This document shows, in pieces, positions 54,720 through 60,382 of a stretch of 60,382 nt of DNA. Numbering within the stretch: position 1 is the first letter of the stretch; each line of letters begins with the position of its first letter. The notes below the pieces were generated by a model. It saw only the letters and a program-made list of their open reading frames with translations. It was not told where the DNA came from and searched no databases. Source of the stretch: Acinetobacter sp. ANC 3813 (GTDB lineage: Bacteria; Pseudomonadota; Gammaproteobacteria; Pseudomonadales; Moraxellaceae); assembly GCF_002135435.1 (NCBI RefSeq), contig NZ_NEGK01000016.1:1-60382 (forward strand), in the 5' to 3' direction. The translations under genes and the position numbers were made by a program.

Positions 54720-56012
54720 ATGCGCCAATTAGCCTTATTTTTGGGTTCTGCTGTTTTTGCTCTGACGCAAGCTCAGGCAGAACTGATTATTAATGGTCAG
54801 CCTGCTTCAGGTACGGCAAATACGGCTGTGTCTAATTTTCCTGTGTATTCATCACCAAACAGTTTTCAAAATTGTCTGGCCAATTTGCGCGGACAGGCGA
54901 TCAGTTCTGGCGTGTCCGCCAGCAGCTATGACAGCTATACACAAAATTTAACTCCAGATTTTTCTGTTATTGAAAAATTAAATTACCAGCCTGAGTTTTC
55001 GACTCCCATTTGGGATTATCTATCAGGATTAGTTGATGATCAGCGCGTTGAGCAGGGGCAGCAGCAATTGGCTCAGCATCGTGATGTGCTGAATCGGGTT
55101 TCCGCAGCTTACGGCGTTCCGCCAGAAACAGTGGTCGCTGTATGGGGTGTTGAAAGCAATTTTGGCAATATCTCCGGCTCTTATCCTTTATTGCAGTCTT
55201 TGGGCACTTTAAGCTGTGAAGGCCGCCGTCAAAGCTATTTCCGCGGTGAGTTATTTGCTGCTATGCGTATTTTACAGCGCGGCGATCTCAATGAATCACA
55301 ATTGAAGGGTTCATGGGCCGGCGCATTTGGCCATACCCAATTTATGCCATCTACTTATGAAGAGTTGGCTGTAGATTTTGACGGTGACGGCCGCCGTGAT
55401 TTGGTGTCGAGTACATCTGATGCATTGGCTTCGACGGCAAACTTCCTCAAAAAGCGCGGCTGGCAAACTGGTCAGCCGTGGGGTTTTGAAGTCAAAGCGC
55501 CGCAAGGTATTTCAACCAGCGGTGAAGGGCGCCGCAACAAAAAAACGCTGTCTTATTGGGCCAGCCAGGGCTTGAGCCGAGCAGACGGCACGCCGCTCAT
55601 TCAAGGTGCACTTTCAGAAAGCTCGCAAGCTGGCTTAATGTCGCCCGCAGGCGCCAATGGACCGCTGTTTTTAGTGTTTAAAAATTTTGATGCTATATAT
55701 AGTTATAACGCTGCCGAAAGTTATGCTCTGGCAATTGCGCATTTATCAGACCGTTTGCAGGGTAAAGGAGCTTTTGCTGCCCCGTGGCCAACGGATGATG
55801 CAGGGACGTCGCGCGCAGAGCGCCGTGAAATACAGCAATATTTGCTCAATAAAGGCTATGACATTGGTAATGTGGATGGCTTAATTGGTGATAAAACCCG
55901 TCAGGCGATTCGCCAAGAACAAATTAAGTTGGGTTTAAGTCCGACTGGTCGTGCTGGGCAGCTGGTTTTGCGCGCATTCCGCAGTGAAAATGCAAAAAAT
56001 ATGATGCGCTGA
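54720..56012 (+). CDS. lytic murein transglycosylase, MltB type with peptidoglycan-binding domain
   Basis: Cleaves glycan strands to 1,6-anhydro-MurNAc ends. The product has 430 residues from ATG 54720 (MRQLALFLGSAVFALTQAQA signal peptide) with AGGG five bases upstream; the in-frame start at 54618 lies within the repeat cluster and is rejected. The SLT_2/MltB domain has PETVVAVWGVESNFG (catalytic Glu) and GSWAGAFGHTQFMPSTY. The C-terminal peptidoglycan-binding domain is QQYLLNKGYDIGNVDGLIGDKTRQAIR. No lipobox is present, so it is a soluble periplasmic form. Confidence 0.93.
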   Translation: MRQLALFLGSAVFALTQAQAELIINGQPASGTANTAVSNFPVYSSPNSFQNCLANLRGQAISSGVSASSYDSYTQNLTPDFSVIEKLNYQPEFSTPIWDYLSGLVDDQRVEQGQQQLAQHRDVLNRVSAAYGVPPETVVAVWGVESNFGNISGSYPLLQSLGTLSCEGRRQSYFRGELFAAMRILQRGDLNESQLKGSWAGAFGHTQFMPSTYEELAVDFDGDGRRDLVSSTSDALASTANFLKKRGWQTGQPWGFEVKAPQGISTSGEGRRNKKTLSYWASQGLSRADGTPLIQGALSESSQAGLMSPAGANGPLFLVFKNFDAIYSYNAAESYALAIAHLSDRLQGKGAFAAPWPTDDAGTSRAERREIQQYLLNKGYDIGNVDGLIGDKTRQAIRQEQIKLGLSPTGRAGQLVLRAFRSENAKNMMR

Positions 56013-56027
56013 TTTTAAAGCGCCTTT

Positions 56028-56058
56028 ATAAAAAAGCCTGCAAATGCAGGCTTTTTAA
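56028..56058. terminator. bidirectional terminator
   Basis: AAAAAAGCCTGCA, loop AA, TGCAGGCTTTTT between convergent transglycosylase and anmK genes. Confidence 0.88.
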
Positions 56059-56084
56059 TGGCTTAAATATTTAAAATTACATAT

Positions 56085-57212
56085 TTAAACAGCAGTAATG
56101 GTGCCAAGCACACGGTAGCCTTCAGCGCCTGTGACGGCAGGTAAATTGCCCGCCAGCTGCTTGATGAAACGCATTGCCAGCCAAGCAAAAGCTGTGGCTT
56201 CTACCCAAGTTGGGCTCAGACCTAAATCTGCTGTGCTTTGCACGGTCCATTGATGCTTGCGTAAACGCCAGCGCAGCTGTTCCAGCAAATGTGAATTGTA
56301 AGCGCCACCGCCGCATACATAGACTTCACCGGTTGGCATGCCTGAGCGGTAAATGGCTTTTTTAATGGCGCGGGTGGTGAGTTTCATTAACGTGGCTTGA
56401 ATATTCTCAGGGGTATCTTCCAGCTCGTCATATTCTGAGTCGTTATGCCAATCTGAAATCTGTTCATCCAGCCATTCTAAGTTGAAGTCTTCACGGCCTG
56501 TGCTTTTAGGCGGTTCTTTCGAGAAAAACTCATGCGACTGCAGGCGGTCCAGCAGGCTGCGGATTGGGGTGCCGTAAGCAGACCAGTTGCCGTTTTCATC
56601 ATAGGGCTGGCCGGTATAGCGCTGGCACCACGCGTCCATTAAAATATTGGCAGGGCCAGTATCAAAACCGTATACGCCGTCTGGATTGCCTGCCGGCAAC
56701 AAGCTGACATTGGCAATGCCGCCCAAATTTAAAATGACGCGGTGAATGCTGTCATGCTGAAAAAGCGCTTGGTGAAATGCCGGAACCAGCGGTGCGCCTT
56801 GACCGCCAGCCGCCATATCGCGGCGGCGGAAGTCTGAAATCACTGGAATTTTAGTAATTTCTGCAATTAGATTCGGATCGCCAATTTGCAGGGTAAAACC
56901 ATGTTCAGGACGGTGGCGAATCGTCTGTCCATGTGAACCAATGGCTTTAATTTGACTGCGGTCTAAATGATGCTCTTCAATCAGGCGGTTAATCCCTTCA
57001 CCGATCATTTTCGCCAGAGCCACATCGGCTTGGCCCATCCGGTCAATTTCATTATCGGCAGGCAAAGTCAGCGCCATCAGTTCAGCGCGCAGATCGGGAT
57101 CAAATTCGAGAGTGAGTGTGGCATGAAGCTGCAAAGGATCAAAGGAAGCAGCGGCAATATCGACACCGTCCATGCTGGTGCCGGTCATCACTCCAATGTA
57201 GATCTCGGTCAT
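56085..57212 (-). CDS. anmK: anhydro-N-acetylmuramic acid kinase
   Basis: Phosphorylates and opens 1,6-anhydro-MurNAc, the product of lytic transglycosylases, for recycling. The product has 375 residues from ATG 57212 (MTEIYIGVMTGTSMDGVDIAAASF). The family motifs GSHGQTIRH, GGIANVSLLP, GFDTGPANILMD and VCGGGAYN are present. The longer frame to 57272 overlaps the divergent tyrS promoter region and is rejected. Confidence 0.96.
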   Translation of the reverse strand: MTEIYIGVMTGTSMDGVDIAAASFDPLQLHATLTLEFDPDLRAELMALTLPADNEIDRMGQADVALAKMIGEGINRLIEEHHLDRSQIKAIGSHGQTIRHRPEHGFTLQIGDPNLIAEITKIPVISDFRRRDMAAGGQGAPLVPAFHQALFQHDSIHRVILNLGGIANVSLLPAGNPDGVYGFDTGPANILMDAWCQRYTGQPYDENGNWSAYGTPIRSLLDRLQSHEFFSKEPPKSTGREDFNLEWLDEQISDWHNDSEYDELEDTPENIQATLMKLTTRAIKKAIYRSGMPTGEVYVCGGGAYNSHLLEQLRWRLRKHQWTVQSTADLGLSPTWVEATAFAWLAMRFIKQLAGNLPAVTGAEGYRVLGTITAV

Positions 57213-57293
57213 GATTATTCTTAAGCCTGCAATGTGCTGAAAAAGTGTTAGTATATCGCACAAATTGAACAACTGATGTATTTGGGTTTTGTG

Positions 57294-58508
57294 ATGTCAA
57301 ATTTCCTGCCTGCCGAAGAACAGCTTGCCCTCATTCAACGAGGCACTCATGAAATTATTTCTGAAGAAGATCTTCTGAAGAAATTAAAAGAAAACCGCCC
57401 TCTGAAAATCAAGGCAGGTTTTGATCCTACAGCGCCTGATTTGCACTTAGGCCACACGGTTCTTATTAATAAACTGAAAGTTTTTCAAGATTTAGGCCAT
57501 GAAGTTTATTTCTTGATTGGCGACTATACGGCCATGATCGGTGATCCGACAGGTAAAAGCGCAACGCGTCCGCCATTGTCGCGTGAAAAAGTTTTAGAAA
57601 ATGCTAAAACCTATCAAGAACAAGTATTTAAAATTTTAGATCCTGCAAAAACCAAAGTGGTTTTCAACTCAGAATGGTTCGCAGAAAAATCTGCGGCAGA
57701 TTTAATTCAATTGGCTTCACAGCAAACTGTAGCGCGCATGCTGGAGCGTGATGACTTTACAAAACGCTATAACAGCCATCAGCCGATTGCGATTCATGAA
57801 TTTTTGTACCCATTGGTGCAAGGTTATGACTCGGTTGCTTTAAATGCGGATGTGGAGCTTGGCGGTACAGACCAAACCTTTAACTTGCTGATGGGCCGTA
57901 CGCTGCAAAGCCGTTATGATCAAGAATCTCAAGTGTGCATTACTGTGCCAATTCTTGAAGGTTTAGACGGTGTAAACAAAATGTCTAAATCTTTAGGCAA
58001 TTACATCGCGGTATTTGATGCGCCAGGCGCGATGTACCAAAAAGTGCTGTCTATGCCGGATGCGTTGATTGAGCGCTATTTTGACTTGCTGAGCTTTAAG
58101 TCAGTTGAAGAAATTGAAGTCTTGCTGAAAGAAGTTGCGGAAGGCCGCAATCCGCAGGAAGTGAAAAAGATTCTGGCGCTCGAGCTGGTTGAACGTTTCC
58201 ATGGTGCGGAAGCTGCTGCGCACGCACATAAAGGTGCAGGCAACTTAATTACGGAAGGTGAGCTGCCTGAAGGCACGCCTGAAATTACTGTTTCCCGTGC
58301 AGAATTTGGCGGCGAAGTCTTTATTGCTTCTATTTTACGTGCTGCTGGTTTGGTAAAAAATGCAGCGCAGGCTAAAGATGCAGTTGCACGCGGCGCAGTG
58401 AAGATTGATTGGGAACCGGTGGATGCTGGTTTCTCTGTGGCTGAAAATAAAACTTTAATTGTTCAGGCAAGTAAAAAGGCAATTGCAAAAGTCATTTTTG
58501 TTGATTAA
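57294..58508 (+). CDS. tyrS: tyrosyl-tRNA synthetase
   Basis: Charges tRNA-Tyr. The product has 404 residues from ATG 57294 ([17 protein letters not shown]). The class I signatures are HLGH ([19 protein letters not shown]) and KMSKS ([15 protein letters not shown]), with a C-terminal S4-like RNA-binding domain. The length and [17 protein letters not shown] form match the TyrZ-like subgroup rather than E. coli TyrS. The frame start at 57276 is less likely. Confidence 0.96.
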   Translation: MSNFLPAEEQLALIQRGTHEIISEEDLLKKLKENRPLKIKAGFDPTAPDLHLGHTVLINKLKVFQDLGHEVYFLIGDYTAMIGDPTGKSATRPPLSREKVLENAKTYQEQVFKILDPAKTKVVFNSEWFAEKSAADLIQLASQQTVARMLERDDFTKRYNSHQPIAIHEFLYPLVQGYDSVALNADVELGGTDQTFNLLMGRTLQSRYDQESQVCITVPILEGLDGVNKMSKSLGNYIAVFDAPGAMYQKVLSMPDALIERYFDLLSFKSVEEIEVLLKEVAEGRNPQEVKKILALELVERFHGAEAAAHAHKGAGNLITEGELPEGTPEITVSRAEFGGEVFIASILRAAGLVKNAAQAKDAVARGAVKIDWEPVDAGFSVAENKTLIVQASKKAIAKVIFVD

Positions 58509-58538
58509 TCAATTTACAGTAGATATTTAAGTTATTGA

Positions 58539-58567
58539 TAAAAAAGCAGGCTTCGGCCTGCTTTTTT
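58539..58567 (+). terminator. terminator after tyrS
   Basis: AAAAAAGCAGGC, loop TTCG, GCCTGCTTTTTT. Confidence 0.9.
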
Positions 58568-58689
58568 ATTTGATTTGTTATATTTGTAAATCAAATAAGC
58601 AATCTAAAAAAAACTAAATAAAAACAACAATTAAATTTTGCCAAACATATTGCATTTTATGCTGCTTGTGTATAGGATTTATCCATCTA

Positions 58690-58870
58690 GAAAATTTGTG
58701 TAAAAGCAGATCTAGAGGGTAGAAATAAGAACAAGACTCCACAAGTTTTTTAGTCTCTTCCCCAAGGGACTCTTTTTCTAGCTTTTCAAGAATAATTATA
58801 ATAACAGCGATGGATCGACTAAAGATTCAACTCCGAGGAAGAGATTTTGGGAGAGATCTCTTCCTTTTTT
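58690..58870 (+). ncRNA. candidate small RNA region with two terminator hairpins
   Basis: Downstream of the tyrS terminator and outside any gene are two more plus-strand hairpins with T runs: AGTCTCTT/AAGGGACT at 58752-58771 then T, and GGAAGAGAT/ATCTCTTCC at 58837-58864 then six T. Terminators without a gene suggest one or two short transcripts starting after 58570. No convincing promoter was found, so the start is a guess. The rest of 58571-58906 is AT-rich. Confidence 0.35.
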
Positions 58871-58906
58871 ATTGCCTAAAAGTCCATATGCCCAAGAAAA
58901 ACAAGC

Positions 58907-59545
58907 TTATTTAGCTGTGAATTGAATAAAACTGAGTTTTGGCAGCATGCGTTTCACTATTGTTCCAACCAGCAGCGCAGTAATAATAGTGCCTTCACGT
59001 ACGCCAACAACTTCTCCAAGCGCCAGCAGTGCAGCAATAACTGCAATACTCACAAGTGTAATATCACCATAAGTCTTGCAGCTGCCAAAATCGATGCCAA
59101 AGCGTTGTGAAATCGCAGCGTATAAGCCTTCACCCGCTAAAAAAACTAAACTGGCTTTAATAATAAAGCACACGCCTAAGGCGGTAATAAAGCAGCTGAA
59201 TAGGCAGGTAAAGAGTTGCAGCGCGTAATGCTGGATGCTTAAGCCTTGTGTAAGCCACATCAGGCTGTCGATGAGCAGGCCGAAAATAATGCCAACGGGC
59301 AGTTGCAGCCACTGATGCCATTGAAACCTTTTACCTAATAACAGCATTTGCAGCACAATCATTAAGATATGCATGAAAACAGTGAGTGTTCCGATCGACA
59401 TATTAAAAATAAAGCTGAATGCATAGGGTACAGATGAAATAGGCGAAGTGCCTAAATTGGAATGGATAGACAGCACCACACCTAAAGCAAGTAAAGCTAA
59501 GCCGAGAATCAGCAAAATGAACCGGGGAATGAAATGCACTGGCAT
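58907..59545 (-). CDS. YczE/YyaS/YitT-family membrane protein
   Basis: The 212-residue protein has about five membrane helices. The start PRFILLILGLALLALGVVLSIHSNLGTSPISSVPYAFS and GIIFGLLIDSLMW fit the YczE/YyaS/YitT group of integral membrane proteins. Function is unknown. It has no close neighbour on its strand; an AT-rich gap and the rrn promoter follow. Confidence 0.85.
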   Translation of the reverse strand: MPVHFIPRFILLILGLALLALGVVLSIHSNLGTSPISSVPYAFSFIFNMSIGTLTVFMHILMIVLQMLLLGKRFQWHQWLQLPVGIIFGLLIDSLMWLTQGLSIQHYALQLFTCLFSCFITALGVCFIIKASLVFLAGEGLYAAISQRFGIDFGSCKTYGDITLVSIAVIAALLALGEVVGVREGTIITALLVGTIVKRMLPKLSFIQFTAK

Positions 59546-60109
59546 ATTGGAAAAATTATTTAAAGAATCATGGTCAGTCTAAGATAAAAGCCAAGATGGC
59601 TCTATGCCCCAAAAGCATAGAAAACCGCAGTTATATGGGGAGTGATCGTTATTGATGATCATGAAAGGTGTTGTAGAGCCATATAAACTCCAAATGTTAT
59701 CTTGAATCAGACATTGGATTTGGAGAGTGGGAGAAGATGCTGATATGAGTGCTGTATATGAATAAAGAGAAGTTGTTGCATTAGTAATTTTGTTTTTAGA
59801 GGCATAGCACGATGAAAAGCCATTTTTATAGGAAAACGACCGTGTTCTAAAGTTTTTTAAGCTTATTGAATAAAAAAAGATGCCAAAAATAGGTTTTGCT
59901 GCTGATGAATTGGAAAGATGCGCTGTTTTTATTTTGAAAATACAATTTTGACTGGGAAAAAATTGCACCATGTGCCAAACAATTAAAAAATAATTTCGCG
60001 ATTTTTCAATTTTTTTAATAAAAACGGTTAAAAAATAGATAAAAAAGCAAGTTTTTTGCATAAATTGTAGAAAAAAAAGACACACGTGAAATATATCGTT
60101 AATTAGCCC
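59546..60109. other. AT-rich stretch between membrane protein gene and rrn promoter
   Basis: No gene is supported. A long minus-strand open frame (59579-60115) exists but runs over the rrn promoter and has the composition of translated AT-rich DNA. A short hairpin CTATGC/GCATAG lies near 59602-59621. Upstream-element-like A/T tracts (around 60000-60080) precede the rrn promoter and may stimulate it. Confidence 0.5.
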
Positions 60110-60382
60110 TTGCAAAGATATAGAAATGGTCTAGAATGCACCCCATACCGACGAGATAGACGGAAACGAACGAAGCGCGAAGCGCTGAGTTGTTGAGTAT
60201 ATCGAAGTCCAGCCCTTAATACTGACGAGGTATTAAGAAGATCATTAAGAGATTATGAAGAACAACTTGTGTGGATTTTTACTGGTTGATCGATCGAAAT
60301 TATTTTCATTGATTGATGGTAGAAATTACTCGAAGTTTATTTGAGAAATATTTGTCAGAAAATTGATGAGCCAAGATTGGTG
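60105..60382 (+). repeat. rrn leader, right arm of the inverted repeat
   Basis: The leader from 60138 to the window end matches the reverse complement of the left leader. By comparison the 16S gene would start about 25 bases past the right edge. Confidence 0.93.
60110..60137 (+). promoter_or_regulatory. rrn promoter (right operon)
   Basis: TTGCAA (60110-60115), 16 bp, TAGAAT (60132-60137) and a GC-rich discriminator GCACCCC. Identical to the left promoter, facing out of the window. Confidence 0.85.

Noticed and set aside
60079..60094. Further parS-like sequence with a CACGTG core near the right rrn promoter
   Set aside because: Three mismatches in the 14-bp core, so not distinguishable from chance.
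59579..60115. 178-codon open frame on the minus strand before the right rrn promoter
   Set aside because: It covers the rrn -35 element, has Phe/Ile/Lys/Asn/Ser-rich composition expected of translated AT-rich DNA, no ribosome site and no recognisable motif.

Overview
The window is a chromosomal origin region of an Acinetobacter-type gammaproteobacterium. Evidence is the gene order gyrB-recF-dnaN-dnaA / oriC / rpmH-rnpA-yidD-yidC-mnmE, the 16S 5' end, three tandem AdeT-type solute-binding proteins typical of Acinetobacter, and moderate AT content. Both ends run into rRNA operons: the 5' end of a 16S gene lies at 1-91 on the minus strand, and an identical rrn promoter and leader reads rightward out of the window from 60110. 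The origin therefore sits between two divergent rrn operons.

Layout. 0.5-5 kb: periplasmic cyclophilin, acetoacetate-decarboxylase-fold protein, HSL-type esterase, two small lipoproteins, a perfect parS palindrome and a candidate small RNA. 5.4-10 kb: a heat-shock-type promoter, grpE-dnaK, a matrixin-like metalloprotease and erpA. 10-13.7 kb: three tandem adeT-like genes. 13.9-16.9 kb: ABC-F ATPase YheS and an NTF2-like protein, with a small DnaA-box cluster between them. 17-28 kb: the replication block, oriC and the ribosomal protein L34 / RNase P / membrane insertase / tRNA modification block.

28.07-39.28 kb is an integrated genomic island in the 3' end of mnmE. It uses an attachment site nearly identical to the one known for Salmonella genomic island 1. 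It carries a DUF4102-type tyrosine integrase, AlpA-like and HTH regulators, a small lipoprotein, a DUF927 NTPase and an orphan ParD-like antitoxin. It also holds repeat-rich noncoding DNA with three small-RNA-like transcription units (own promoter, variable hairpin, terminator), a frameshifted gene, and a cargo block of Fic protein, membrane protein and FRG-domain protein that looks like anti-phage or toxin cargo. Clusters of a GTGGACA repeat bracket the noncoding core and are candidate origin iterons. AGTCAC repeats near both ends are candidate integrase arm sites.

39.3-60.4 kb is ordinary chromosome again. It holds an MFS pump, an RcnR/DmeR-type nickel/cobalt sensor with a matching operator in front of the CDF exporter dmeF, a DsbC-like protein, hpt, guaD, and a TerC-family gene behind a yybP-ykoY-type manganese riboswitch. 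Then come a SotB-like MFS pump, two GNAT proteins, mpl, purEK, a MltB-like lytic transglycosylase preceded by a striking DnaA-box and GAATTTAAA repeat cluster, anmK, tyrS and a YczE-like membrane protein. Cell-wall recycling (mpl, anmK, transglycosylase) and purine metabolism (purE, purK, hpt, guaD) are over-represented. No tRNA gene or CRISPR array was seen, and parAB is not in the window although several parS-like sites are.
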